A stretch of 64,000 nt of DNA from an uncultured Alistipes sp. (GCA_949283205.1 CASDSD010000028.1:50431-114430); one strand, 5' to 3'. Counted from the first letter of the stretch, positions 34,728 through 43,287 are shown. A program made the numbers and translations. Notes: a model not told the origin generated them from the sequence alone.

Positions 34728-35144
34728 ATGGAATCATTGGCTAAGGGCGACATACGCCGTATGTTGCAGGATTACCTCTACGGCGAGATAGAGGAGCATA
34801 TAGAGGATTGCCGGGGCATACGGTGCCCCGAGGGGTGGCGCACCGAGGTGCGCGGCATTGCGCGCCGCGCGCTGGAGCTCCTCTTCGCGCACGACGAGGC
34901 CGAGATCACCGAGGTGGAGCAGTTCGGCGACCGCCTCTGCTTTACCTATATCCTGCGCGGCCACGGCATGGGCGAGGCGGCGAGTGTCTCGTTCGAGCGC
35001 GAGGGGTATGACTTCCTGCGCATACGCTTTGCCGTGCTGCGTGACGGCCGCGTGGCGGCTTCGGTGACGTACGAGTGCGAGGACGGCGAGCGGTCGCTCT
35101 CATACCAGCGCTACAACGGCGAACACGTCTGTGTCATGGGGTGA
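34728..35144 (+). CDS. Uncharacterised 138-residue protein
   Basis: I do not recognise this protein. It has no signal peptide and no membrane helix, so it should be cytosolic. Residues 1-60 look helical and acidic (KGDIRRMLQDYLYGEIEEHI), while the second half looks like alternating strands (LCFTYILRGHG, ASVSFEREGYDFLRIRF, RVAASVTYECEDGE). It has four Cys but no metal motif. A full consensus promoter 60 bases upstream and an open, well-biased frame argue that it is expressed. It stands alone between fumarase (divergent) and ferritin (same strand, 145 bases on), so no operon explains it. Confidence 0.75.
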   Translation: MESLAKGDIRRMLQDYLYGEIEEHIEDCRGIRCPEGWRTEVRGIARRALELLFAHDEAEITEVEQFGDRLCFTYILRGHGMGEAASVSFEREGYDFLRIRFAVLRDGRVAASVTYECEDGERSLSYQRYNGEHVCVMG

Positions 35145-35237
35145 CCCGATGGCGGCCGATAGGCGCGGCTTATGGTGCGATAGGAAAAAACGATGCAGAT
35201 TTACGGCGTGGGGCGATACAACTGCCGTAATAATGAT

Positions 35238-35245
35238 TAACTTTG
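35238..35245 (+). promoter_or_regulatory. -7 box for the ferritin gene
   Basis: TAACTTTG matches TANNTTTG 45 bases before the ferritin ATG. The -33 is not TTTG; regulation by an oxidative or iron regulator is possible but no operator is evident. Confidence 0.5.
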
Positions 35246-35289
35246 CGTCAAAGAAAAGTCATAAGTAAAACTTATAAAAATTTACCGCT

Positions 35290-35811
35290 ATGTTGAGCAA
35301 GAAGATGCAGAGTGCGCTGAATGCGCAGATCAATGCCGAGCTGTGGTCGGCATATTTGTACCTGTCGATGTCGATGGATGCCGCCGACAAGGGTTTGAAG
35401 GGTGTGTCAAACTGGTTCGCCGTACAGTTCAGGGAGGAGCAGGACCATGCCCAGATACTGATCAACTACATGCAGTCGCGCGGGGCGCGTGTGGAGCTGG
35501 CTCCTATCGCCGCCGTGGAGACCGCGTGGGCGTCGCCGCTGGCCATGTACGAGGATACGCTCAAGCATGAGAAGGAGGTTACGGCCATGATAAACGACCT
35601 GTGCGCCATTGCCGAGGCCGAGAACGACCGGGCATCGTCGAACATGCTGATATGGTTCATCGACGAGCAGGTGGAGGAGGAGCAGAGTGCCGCCGACATC
35701 ATCGCCGAGCTGAAGATGGTCGGCGACGACAAGCTGGGACTCTACATGATCGACAAGGATATGGCCGCCCGCGTCTATGAGCAGGCAGAGCCGCTGACGT
35801 CGAAGGAGTAG
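35290..35811 (+). CDS. ftnA: Ferritin
   Basis: A 173-residue non-haem bacterial ferritin that oxidises and stores iron in a 24-subunit shell. Ferroxidase ligands are visible: Glu17 in NAELWSAYLYL, Glu50 and His53 in FREEQDHAQIL, Glu94-type residues in EKEVTAMIND and Glu/Gln in IDEQVEEEQS. The four-helix pattern and length match FtnA. It has its own -7 box and a strong terminator. In Bacteroides the homologue is induced by oxygen and peroxide; the same is a reasonable expectation here. Confidence 0.96.
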   Translation: MLSKKMQSALNAQINAELWSAYLYLSMSMDAADKGLKGVSNWFAVQFREEQDHAQILINYMQSRGARVELAPIAAVETAWASPLAMYEDTLKHEKEVTAMINDLCAIAEAENDRASSNMLIWFIDEQVEEEQSAADIIAELKMVGDDKLGLYMIDKDMAARVYEQAEPLTSKE

Positions 35812-35834
35812 CCGCAGGGTATATCGCGTAAATG

Positions 35835-35870
35835 AAGGCCTCCGCATCCCGTAAGGGTTGCGGAGGCCTT
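35835..35870 (+). terminator. Terminator between ferritin and sodium transporter genes
   Basis: A 12-bp stem AAGGCCTCCGCA (35835-35846) with TGCGGAGGCCTT (35859-35870), extended by CCC/GGG inside. It lies between convergent genes and can serve both. Confidence 0.75.
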
Positions 35871-35901
35871 CGTATGTATGTCTCGGGGGTGTCGTTGCCT
35901 A

Positions 35902-35910
35902 CCCCCCCCC
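35902..35910. repeat. C9/G9 homopolymer 12 bases past the transporter stop
   Basis: Nine consecutive C on the plus strand, so nine G on the coding strand of the transporter just after its stop codon. Two other nine-base G/C runs occur in gaps of this window. Confidence 0.8.
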
Positions 35911-35922
35911 ATATATCGGCTG

Positions 35923-37272
35923 TCAGAAGAGACCGAGGTTGCAGACGAAGATATAGATGAGCAGCAGCGGCGTGATGTACCGCAGCGTGAAACGCAGCAG
36001 GGGGAATGCCCGGCCGCGCAGCTGCCCGTAGTTTGTCAGCTCGCCGCGCAGGAACTCGGGTTTCATGTACCATGCGGCGAAGATGCAGGTGAAGAGACCG
36101 CCCAGGGGCATGAGTATGTTGGCGGAGGTATAGTCGAATATCTCGAAGAAGGAGATGTTCTCTATGTGGAACCACTCACCGAGGTTTATGTCGAAGCGGA
36201 AAGCGAGCGTCAGGGCGCACAGCGCTACCGAGAGTGCCGACGTGAGGCGCGTAGCGTTCTTGCGCGAGAGGTCGTGTTCCTCGGCGAAATATGCCGTGAG
36301 TACCTCGTGGAACGATATTGTCGAGGTGAGCGAGGCGAGCGTCAGCAGTATGAAGAATACGGCCGACCACAGGGCCGCAAAGGGCATGCCCTTGAATATC
36401 TCGGGCAGGGTGACGAATATGAGCGATGCCCCCTCCGAAGGTTCGAGTCCCGCGCTGAAGACGGCGGGGAAAATCACCAGGCCTGCGAGAATCGCCACGA
36501 GCAGCGTCAGCAGCGAGACACTGAATGCCGTTGTGGTGAGGTTGTTGTCTCGCTTGAAGTAGGAAGCGTATGTGACCATGCACCCCATGCCCACCGAGAG
36601 CGAGAAGAATGCCTGTCCTATTGCCGTGAATATCGTTTGGGCGGAGAATGCCTCGCGGAAGTCGGGCTTGAGGAAGAAGCGGTATCCTTCGGCCGCATCG
36701 GGCATGAAGGCTACGCGCACGGCCATGACGATGAGGATTACGAACAGCGCGGGCATCATCACCTTTGCGGCCTTTTCGATCCCCTTCACCACGCCCCGAA
36801 CGATGATCATGTGCGTGAGCAGGATGAATATCACCGTGTATACGGCCTGTCGCGGCGATGCCTGGAAGGCGTCGAATTGCGCGGTAAAGCTGTCGGCGGA
36901 GGTGTATAGCGGTCCGAAAAGGGAACTTACGAGATATTCGAGCGACCATCCGGCGACGATGTAATAGTATCCGGAAATGAACATTGCGGCCAGGGCGCCG
37001 TTGTACCCGACCCATTTCCATCGTTTCGACAGCGAGCGGTATGCGCCGACGGCGTTGAGCCTCGTCTTGCGTCCTACGGCGAACTCCGCCAGCATCACAG
37101 GTATTCCGACCACGAATACGCATAACAGATATACGAGCAGGAAGGCTGCTCCGCCATGTTCTCCGGCCATATAGGGGAAGCGCCAAATGCTTCCCAGACC
37201 TATTGCGCTGCCCGCCGCTACGAGTATTGCGCTGATCTTACCTCCGAAGGAGGCTCTCGATTGTTCTCCCAT
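35923..37272 (-). CDS. Sodium-dependent neurotransmitter-symporter family (NSS) transporter
   Basis: A 449-residue LeuT-fold Na+ symporter (SNF/NSS family), which imports amino acids or related amines. The first helix has the signature AAGSAIGLGSIWRFPYMAGE, the Na+/substrate site. Eleven or twelve helices follow; SLSVGMGCMVTYASYF is helix 6-like. The length is shorter than eukaryotic members and typical of prokaryotic ones such as MhsT or TnaT. It is not in an operon. The substrate cannot be read. A -7 box TATCTTTG lies at 37322-37329 on the minus strand, beyond which the long gene-free region begins. Confidence 0.92.
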   Translation of the reverse strand: MGEQSRASFGGKISAILVAAGSAIGLGSIWRFPYMAGEHGGAAFLLVYLLCVFVVGIPVMLAEFAVGRKTRLNAVGAYRSLSKRWKWVGYNGALAAMFISGYYYIVAGWSLEYLVSSLFGPLYTSADSFTAQFDAFQASPRQAVYTVIFILLTHMIIVRGVVKGIEKAAKVMMPALFVILIVMAVRVAFMPDAAEGYRFFLKPDFREAFSAQTIFTAIGQAFFSLSVGMGCMVTYASYFKRDNNLTTTAFSVSLLTLLVAILAGLVIFPAVFSAGLEPSEGASLIFVTLPEIFKGMPFAALWSAVFFILLTLASLTSTISFHEVLTAYFAEEHDLSRKNATRLTSALSVALCALTLAFRFDINLGEWFHIENISFFEIFDYTSANILMPLGGLFTCIFAAWYMKPEFLRGELTNYGQLRGRAFPLLRFTLRYITPLLLIYIFVCNLGLF

Positions 37273-37992
37273 AGGTGTGAATAACGGGTAAAGAGTCGAT
37301 TTGTTGTTGTCCCTATGGGCGCAAAGATACTAAAAGATACCAAAAGTCGGGCGCAGAGACAAATCGAAAACGCAGTTTTCGGCTCCGGCGTCGTGCTGCG
37401 GCTCCTCCGCATGCGGGGTGCGGCAAGGTATGAGGTCTGGCCGCCCGAGCGGGCGACTGGCGGTGTGCTTGATATTCTGTCTCGTGTTTCGGCTTTTTGA
37501 GGTCGGCCACCCATAAACGAATTCCCGACACGGTGCGCAGGCTTGCCGGGTGTCATGTTTCACCGATAGCCTTGTCGCATCGTGCCGGGAATGTGGGTCG
37601 AAGGGACCGAAGAGCGGTGCCGGCGATTTTTGTCGTGTCCAATTGTTTCCTCTTCTCTTTGCGTCCGGTGGAACAGTCCGAATATGCCTTGCGACGACGT
37701 TTGCGTCATGAATTACCTCCTAAATGCGTCCTGCAATGTGTCAATAAAAAACAGCCTAAAATGTCCCTACTTGCGTCGCGTGTCATTCGAAATGTTCCTG
37801 CCGGCACCCTCTTCGTGTTGATTCTGTTGTTGCTTATGGTCGTTGCGGTCCCTTGTTCCCGTTTTAACCTGTATTTTTTATGTTTGTCTTGTGTTTGTTG
37901 TCGTCTGTATCTTTTCAGGCTGTTGCCAGCCTGCTCCGTTATGCTCCGTCCGCTTGTTGCGTATTGTCCGTCTGTCCGTCTGTCCTGTTTCC

Positions 37993-38016
37993 GCTCCTGC
38001 TCCTGCTCCCGCTCGT
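37993..38016. repeat. Four degenerate 6-bp tandem units
   Basis: GCTCCT, GCTCCT, GCTCCC, GCTCGT in tandem, part of the pyrimidine-rich stretch. Confidence 0.7.
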
Positions 38017-38053
38017 CATGTTCCCTTTCTTTCTCTCGCTCCCTTTTCATTTC

Positions 38054-38071
38054 TTCCTCTTCCTCTTCCTC
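38054..38071. repeat. (TTCCTC)x3 tandem repeat
   Basis: Three exact 6-bp units, all pyrimidine. Confidence 0.8.
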
Positions 38072-38110
38072 TCTTCATACGCTCTCTTCCTCTTTTCCTT
38101 CCTTCGCTAT

Positions 38111-38162
38111 CGCCCTCTTTGCCCGCCCTCTTCTCTCGCCCTCTTCTCTCGCCCTCTTCTCC
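38111..38162. repeat. Four tandem copies of a 13-bp unit
   Basis: Units start at 38111, 38124, 38137 and 38150. The second and third are identical (CGCCCTCTTCTCT); the first and fourth differ at the end. Confidence 0.85.
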
Positions 38163-38292
38163 TCTTTCCCTTCCTCACTCTTGCCTACTTGCCGATTTGC
38201 TGTTGCCGATTCCATGGCGGACAGGGGAGTTATTGCGTTGTCCGGACCGGTGGGTGGAGAGGGACGCGAGAGGGGTGCCGAATGAATTTTTT

Positions 38293-38413
38293 CGTCCAAT
38301 ATTCGTCCTTTTTCGTCCTGTACGTCCTAAAAACCTAATCAACCTGCGTACCTGTATGCGTCCTGTTTAACAGTTGCGTCCTAAAATTTCCGATCATCCT
38401 GAATTTGCGTCCT
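38293..38413. repeat. Seven dispersed CGTCC(T) words
   Basis: CGTCC at 38293 and CGTCCT at 38304, 38314, 38323, 38359, 38377 and 38408. Several are preceded by TTG or TT. Start-to-start distances are 11, 10, 9, 36, 18 and 31 bases, close to multiples of 9-10. On the minus strand the word reads AGGACG. More distant copies lie at 37661 and 37726. Confidence 0.75.
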
Positions 38414-38482
38414 GGTTCATTCGTACACCCTCTCCCGGTGTCCCGTATCTTTTTTCTTTCTTTCCGTTTCTCTGCTCTCTGC

Positions 38483-38506
38483 CACATTTTCACATTTTCA
38501 CATTTT
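38483..38506. repeat. (CACATTTT)x3 tandem repeat
   Basis: Three exact 8-bp units followed by a partial CAC. Confidence 0.85.
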
Positions 38507-38671
38507 CACTCTGCCACTCACTCTCTTTTGCTTTTCCTTCAGTCCCTTCTCAGTCCCTTTCCAGTGTCTTCTCTGCCCTCTCTGCCCTCTCTCTCTGTCT
38601 TTTCGGCCCTCTCTCTGCCTTCTTCGCCCTCTCCGTCCTGTCTGCTCTCTCTCTGTCCCTCACTCGCTCGG

Positions 38672-38680
38672 CCCCCCCCC
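38672..38680. repeat. C9/G9 homopolymer 33 bases past the TPR gene stop
   Basis: Nine consecutive C on the plus strand, nine G in the sense of the upstream TPR transcript. Confidence 0.8.
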
Positions 38681-38713
38681 GCTTTGATACGTGGTTTTTG
38701 GGAGGCAGCGGGC

Positions 38714-39823
38714 CTATCTGGCCGGAAGTTTTGCCGTGTATTGCCAGCTGCGGAAGTTGTTTTCCTCGTCGACGGTCATCTCGTGCGTGTTGAACCATTC
38801 GACGAAAGCCTTCCATTTTTCGCTGTTGTCGGCGCACCACTCGTTGAATTCATCGAGGTTACCCCCTCGCAGCACCCAGCGCGTGTATGCCTCCATGTGT
38901 CCTGCCTGGATTATTTCGCGATGGCGGTCGAACAGGATGTTCGGGAAGACATATCCGTAATCGTTGGGTTTCGAGAAATATTCGCCTATGAACAGCTCGC
39001 GGATGCGGCACAGGTCGTCCGTAGAGAAAGGCGGTGTTCCCACCTTGACGACGGCCTTGCCGAGTGTGGGTTCGTATACGGCCACTCCGTACGGGAATCG
39101 CATCACCTTGAGATTCTCGTCATACCATATCGTATTGTTTTCGGAGAAGCTGATATATATTAGCGTCTGGTCCTTGTCGTCGCGTTCGAGCCAAATGTTG
39201 GAGTCATACGCTTCGGCCAGCAGGCGGCTTATCTCGAGGTTCTGCTCGCCGTTGCATACCATATTCATATATATCTCGCCGTAGATCATGCCCCAGACCG
39301 ATTCGGGAGAGCTGAGGTATATTCCCGCCGCGCGCCAGTAGTTGTTGGGATACGAGGGGTCGAGTTCTATTCCGCGTTCGTAGTACATCAGGGCCTCGTC
39401 ATAGTGTTTTGCATTGAATGCGAGAGTGCCGAGTTCCATGTGGAGGGCTCCCGAGCGTGGGAATGCCTTGAGGCCGCGGCGGTATATTTTTTCGGCTTTC
39501 TTGACGTTGCCTCTGTCGGCGTAGCTGTTGCCCCACATCTGGTAGAGTCGGTCGTCGACGGAGATGTCGCGCGACAGGCGGCTGAATATTCTGCCTGCAC
39601 GTGCGTAGTCCTCCTGGAGGTAGTATGCGTATCCGAGTTCGTAGTTTGTGAGGTAGTTCTGCGAGTATGACGATAGTGCGCGGCCGAACACCTCCATGCT
39701 TTTCGCCACCTCTGTGTTGTCCATCAGGTCGGTGGCATCGTATATCCTGTTGACCTCGCTTTGCGAGAATGCGGGCACCGTCCACAGGAGAAAAACTGCT
39801 ATAAGAAGTCGAACGGTTTTCAT
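38714..39823 (-). CDS. Secreted tetratricopeptide-repeat protein
   Basis: A 369-residue protein with a signal peptide (1-20, ending AFSQ). The N-terminal half is a TPR array: units such as LTNYELGYAYYLQEDYARAG (59-78), LYQMWGNSYADRGNVKKAEK and LHMELGTLAFNAKHYDEALM. The second half (about 180-369) is a different, probably mixed fold, beginning with EIYMNMVCNGEQNLEISRLL; I do not recognise it. TPR arrays bind proteins, so this may scaffold an envelope complex. A -7 box TATATTTG lies on the minus strand at 39850-39857. Its 3' side runs into the repeat-rich gene-free region with no clear terminator. Confidence 0.82.
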   Translation of the reverse strand: MKTVRLLIAVFLLWTVPAFSQSEVNRIYDATDLMDNTEVAKSMEVFGRALSSYSQNYLTNYELGYAYYLQEDYARAGRIFSRLSRDISVDDRLYQMWGNSYADRGNVKKAEKIYRRGLKAFPRSGALHMELGTLAFNAKHYDEALMYYERGIELDPSYPNNYWRAAGIYLSSPESVWGMIYGEIYMNMVCNGEQNLEISRLLAEAYDSNIWLERDDKDQTLIYISFSENNTIWYDENLKVMRFPYGVAVYEPTLGKAVVKVGTPPFSTDDLCRIRELFIGEYFSKPNDYGYVFPNILFDRHREIIQAGHMEAYTRWVLRGGNLDEFNEWCADNSEKWKAFVEWFNTHEMTVDEENNFRSWQYTAKLPAR

Positions 39824-39849
39824 AGGCCTGCTGTTTTATTATTGCATAA

Positions 39850-39857
39850 CAAATATA
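39850..39857 (-). promoter_or_regulatory. -7 box for the TPR gene
   Basis: The minus strand reads TATATTTG 27 bases before the ATG, in an AT-rich stretch. No -33 TTTG at 20 bases. Confidence 0.5.
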
Positions 39858-39931
39858 ATAAAAAACAGACAAAAAACCTAATTCCAAAGAATATTTTTGA
39901 TTAAATATCGCTCTGTTGCCGTTTTTTTTCT

Positions 39932-40966
39932 CTATCGTCGGGCGAGATCCTCCAAAAAAGCCTCTATCTCCTCCATGGAGGTCGCCCAGCTGGTTGCCAT
40001 TCGTACTATCTCGCAGCCGTTGTCAAGCCTCTCCCAGGGGCTGAAGGTGGCGTGTGCGGAGAGTTTTTCCAGCTGCCCGGGGTCGAGGCGCAGGAATATC
40101 TGGTTTGTGACGGGCTTGAATGCGAACCGGTATCCGGCTGCGGCGAGGCCTTCGGCCAGGCGCGTGGCTGCGGCGAGCGCCTGCCGCGCGATGTCCAGAT
40201 AGAGCCCGTCGGTGAAGAGGGTGTCGAACTGCAGCCCGAGAACCCATCCCTTTGCCAGGAGCGCCCCCTGCTGCTTGACCGTGGTGAAGAGGTGCGGTAT
40301 CATGCCCGCACGCGGTATTACGACGGCCTCGCCGAGCAGGGCTCCGCATTTGGTGCCGCCGATGTAGAATATGTCGCACAGGCGCGCCACATCGCGCAGC
40401 GTCATGTCGCATGCCGGTGCCGCCAGGGCATAGCCCAGACGCGCGCCGTCCATATATAGCGGCAGGGCGCGGTCGCGGCATACGCGGCTCAGCGCCTCGA
40501 GTTCGGCGAGCGAGTAGAGCGTGCCGTACTCCGTCGGCTGCGATATGTATACCATGCCGGGCCATACCATATGGTCGCGGTTGCCGTCCGTGCGGAAGGC
40601 GTCGACATAGCTGGCGACAGCCTCCGCCGAGAGCTTGCCGTCCGTATGCGGCAATGTCAGCACCTTGTGTCCCGTGGCCTCTATGGAGCCGGCCTCGTGC
40701 AGGTTGATGTGTCCCGTGTCTGCCGCCACGGCTCCCTCGAAGGGGCGCAGCAGCGCCTTGATCATGGTGGCGTTGGCCTGTGTGCCTCCCGAGAGCAGGT
40801 GTATCTCGGCCTCGGGCGCACCGCACGCCTCGCGTATGCGGCGGCGTGCCGAGTCGCATATCCCGTCGCAGCCGTAGCCGTCGTGCTTGTGAAAGTTCTC
40901 GGCGGCCATGCGCTCCAGAATGGCCGGATGCGCACCCTCCATGTAATCGCTGTCGAAATGGTACAT
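39932..40966 (-). CDS. Threonine aldolase-like PLP enzyme (beta-eliminating lyase family)
   Basis: A 344-residue fold-type I PLP enzyme of the low-specificity L-threonine aldolase group, cleaving threonine or allo-threonine to glycine and acetaldehyde. It starts FDSDYMEGAHPAILERM and has HLLSGGTQANATMIKALL near residue 55. HLYMDGARLGYAL-like residues (PLYMDGARLGYAL) carry the Asp that binds the pyridine ring. The PLP lysine is in IGGTKCGALLGEAVV near residue 208. Length and motifs match LtaE. The neighbour on the same strand is GH92, 58 bases upstream; no metabolic link is evident. Confidence 0.9.
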   Translation of the reverse strand: MYHFDSDYMEGAHPAILERMAAENFHKHDGYGCDGICDSARRRIREACGAPEAEIHLLSGGTQANATMIKALLRPFEGAVAADTGHINLHEAGSIEATGHKVLTLPHTDGKLSAEAVASYVDAFRTDGNRDHMVWPGMVYISQPTEYGTLYSLAELEALSRVCRDRALPLYMDGARLGYALAAPACDMTLRDVARLCDIFYIGGTKCGALLGEAVVIPRAGMIPHLFTTVKQQGALLAKGWVLGLQFDTLFTDGLYLDIARQALAAATRLAEGLAAAGYRFAFKPVTNQIFLRLDPGQLEKLSAHATFSPWERLDNGCEIVRMATSWATSMEEIEAFLEDLARR

Positions 40967-41024
40967 TTTTCGGGGATGGTTTGTGTGGTTACATTTGTTG
41001 TGGTTGTCGTCTGCCGCGCGTCTG

Positions 41025-43268
41025 TTATCTGTCGTCCATGGGTCGCAGCTCCGATCCCTCCGAAGGGGGTACCGAGTCCTCCGCCACGGCCCACGTGGTG
41101 CAGGGACGGTTGCCCATGACCAGCTCGAGCGTGCCGCCCGCCATGAGATCCTCGTGCGAGAAGTAGCTCCTGTCGTACGGTTTGCCGTTCAGTGTCGCGG
41201 ACTGTATGTACTTGTTGTCGGCCGAGTTGTTGCGGGCGATGAGGGTGAAGGTGTTGCCGTTGTCGAGGCGTATCGTCACGCGGTCGAATATCGGGCTGCC
41301 GATGACATAATAGGGCAGGCCGGCCGTTACGGGATAGAATCCCATGGCCGAGAAGACGTAGAATGCCGACATTCCGCCGCCGTCCTCGTCGCCGCAGATG
41401 CCCATCAGGTCGTTGCGGAACCAACTCTCCATAAGCATCCGGATTCGTTTCTGCGTCTGCCACGGGCGGCGCGCGTAGTTGTAGAGGTAGGGTATGTGGA
41501 AGCTCGGTTCGTTGCCCATGACGAATTGTCCGACGTTACCCGTCGAGTCGGGCAGCTTCGAGTAGTATTGCCACTTGGAGGTGTGCAGGCCCTCGGCGAA
41601 GAGACGGTCGAGCTTGGCTGCGAACGGCTCCTCGCCTCCGAAGAGGGCGATCAGGTCGGCAATGTTGTGGTGTACGTCCCAGATGTATGTCCAGGCGTTG
41701 TTCTCGTCGTAATAGTCGCGTGCGCCGAGGCCGCCCGAGAAGATGTAGTCGAAGGGCTCGATGAAGTTGCCCTCGGCATCCTTCGGGTGGAAGAATCCGG
41801 TCTCGCTGTTGAAGAGGTTGCGGTAGTTGAAGCTGCGGCGCAGGTGGAAGTCGTACTCCTGTCCGAGGCCGAGGTGCTGCGCCAGACGCGAGATGCACCA
41901 GTCGTCGTACGAGGCGGCCAGCGTCACGGCCACGGCCTGGCGGCGCTCGCCGCCCGATACGGCGGCGACGGTCTCCGCCTCGCCCGGGTGCAGCGCGGGG
42001 AACCATCCGTTGGCGTGGTAGAAGTCATCGAGCTCGGTCTTGGGGGCGCGCACCCACGGGATCATGGTCTCGTTGAGGACGGTGTGGCGGATACCCTCGA
42101 AGGCGCGTTCGACATCGAACTCGAGGCCCTTGCAGAGGGCGTCGGCGAAGACGGCGGCCGAGTGGTTGCCGTTCATGCAGTGAGCGTCGCCGAAGACGCA
42201 GGGGAACGTCGGCATCCATCCCGACTGCTCGTACATGCGGATGTATGATTCTATCTTCTGCTCCTCGGCCCGCGGGTCGAGTATCGTCTGCAGCGGGTGC
42301 AGGGCGTGGTATGTGTCCCAAACCCAGTCGTCGGTCCAGAAGGGGATGCCTTCGTCATCGTGCACCTTGCCGTCGAAGGCGCTGAAGTAGCGGCCATCCT
42401 CCGATATGCACACCATACGTTCGTGGCAGCGGTAGAGCGCCGTGTAGAATGTGATTTTCTGGTCCTCGGTGCCGCCCTCGACCTCTATGCGGCCCAGCGC
42501 GTCGTTCCATGCCTGGCGGGCGCTGCTCTCCATGGCCTCCATGTCCCATGTGGGGATCTCGGCGCGCATGTTGCGCTCGGCCTGCTCGACGTCGATGTAG
42601 GAGATGCCGTAGCGGGCCTTTACGCATTGCGTGGCGTCGGCGAAGCGGGCGCTGTTCACCTCGGCCGCGGTTGCGGCGAAGGCTTCGGGCGCGGTGTCGA
42701 ACTCGAGGTAGAAGTATTGTTTTATGCCGCGGTAGTTGTCGTAGCCCCACATGGTGCTGCCCTCGCCGTGGATCTCGCCGTGCGAGGAGGCTATCTGTAT
42801 GTATCGGCCTCCGGGCTGCTCGAACGAGCACGAGAAGATGGCCGACCGCGCTGCGGGGACGAAGTCGGTGATGATGCCGTAGTCGTCCAGATATACCGAA
42901 TAGCGTGCGGGAGCGCTGTGCTCCTGATCATAGCGGTAGCTCATGCGCGGGTGCAGCCCCTCGGGCGCGCCGCAGTAGGGCATCATCATCAGTACGCTGC
43001 CGTTGCGGTGCGAGGGGACGTTGAGCGGCAGCCCTCCCATGCGGTCCGTGGTGAATTCGTTGTGGTCGGGGATCATGCGCAGCATCGAGTTGGGCAGGTG
43101 CGTGGTGGAGTATGTGGGCACCAGCAGGAGACTGATGTTGCCGATACGGTTGTTTACGTAATCTACGGGTTGCCGTTTGTCGCCGCATGCCGTGAGGGCT
43201 GATGCGAGCGATACGGCGGCCAGGGCGGCGATGCCGCGGCGCAGGAAGTGGTCGAAAGGTCTCTTCAT
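41025..43268 (-). CDS. GH92 alpha-mannosidase-like lipoprotein
   Basis: A 747-residue glycoside hydrolase of family GH92, Ca2+-dependent exo-alpha-mannosidases acting on N-glycans and mannans. The signal region ends SALTACGDK with a lipobox Cys, so it is lipid-anchored, probably on the cell surface or in the periplasm. The N-terminal beta domain holds YVNNRIGN and SHRNGSVLMM. The catalytic half has the family motif GNEPSFHIPYLYNY (general acid Glu) and GDEDGGGMSAFYVFSAMGFYPV (near residue 646). No SusC/D genes or other glycosidases adjoin it, so it is not in a full PUL here. The leader holds a strong hairpin. Confidence 0.94.
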   Translation of the reverse strand: MKRPFDHFLRRGIAALAAVSLASALTACGDKRQPVDYVNNRIGNISLLLVPTYSTTHLPNSMLRMIPDHNEFTTDRMGGLPLNVPSHRNGSVLMMMPYCGAPEGLHPRMSYRYDQEHSAPARYSVYLDDYGIITDFVPAARSAIFSCSFEQPGGRYIQIASSHGEIHGEGSTMWGYDNYRGIKQYFYLEFDTAPEAFAATAAEVNSARFADATQCVKARYGISYIDVEQAERNMRAEIPTWDMEAMESSARQAWNDALGRIEVEGGTEDQKITFYTALYRCHERMVCISEDGRYFSAFDGKVHDDEGIPFWTDDWVWDTYHALHPLQTILDPRAEEQKIESYIRMYEQSGWMPTFPCVFGDAHCMNGNHSAAVFADALCKGLEFDVERAFEGIRHTVLNETMIPWVRAPKTELDDFYHANGWFPALHPGEAETVAAVSGGERRQAVAVTLAASYDDWCISRLAQHLGLGQEYDFHLRRSFNYRNLFNSETGFFHPKDAEGNFIEPFDYIFSGGLGARDYYDENNAWTYIWDVHHNIADLIALFGGEEPFAAKLDRLFAEGLHTSKWQYYSKLPDSTGNVGQFVMGNEPSFHIPYLYNYARRPWQTQKRIRMLMESWFRNDLMGICGDEDGGGMSAFYVFSAMGFYPVTAGLPYYVIGSPIFDRVTIRLDNGNTFTLIARNNSADNKYIQSATLNGKPYDRSYFSHEDLMAGGTLELVMGNRPCTTWAVAEDSVPPSEGSELRPMDDR

Positions 43269-43287
43269 GTCAGGGTGTGTTATGGAA

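Larger units (their letters stand above)
37273..38713. other. 1.44-kb gene-free region, pyrimidine-rich with short repeats
   Basis: I see no credible gene here. The first 60 bases hold the transporter's -7 box (37322-37329, minus). From about 37960 to 38180 and 38440 to 38680 the plus strand is mostly C and T, with short tandem repeats of 6, 8 and 13 bp. Seven CGTCC or CGTCCT words lie in 38293-38413. Open frames exist on both strands (up to 262 codons) but they are only Ser/Leu/Arg-rich low complexity on the plus strand and Arg/Glu-rich on the minus strand, without starts, domains or codon bias like the neighbours. It separates the TPR gene's stop from the transporter's start on the same (minus) strand. 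Confidence 0.7.

Noticed and set aside
37706-38050. Arg/Glu/Lys-rich frame on the minus strand of the repeat region
   Set aside because: It is the purine side of the same simple repeats (KRERE-type); no start region or conserved motif.
37497-38285. 262-codon frame in the gene-free region (plus strand)
   Set aside because: It is Ser/Leu/Arg-rich because of CT repeats, has no good start context, and does not share the codon use of real genes nearby.
38293-38413. Possible CRISPR array made of CGTCCT words
   Set aside because: The common part is only 6-9 bases, spacing is 9-36 bases, and no cas gene is in the window.
37273-38713. Retron, group II intron or prophage remnant
   Set aside because: No reverse transcriptase, integrase, maturase or att-like repeat is seen in or near the region.
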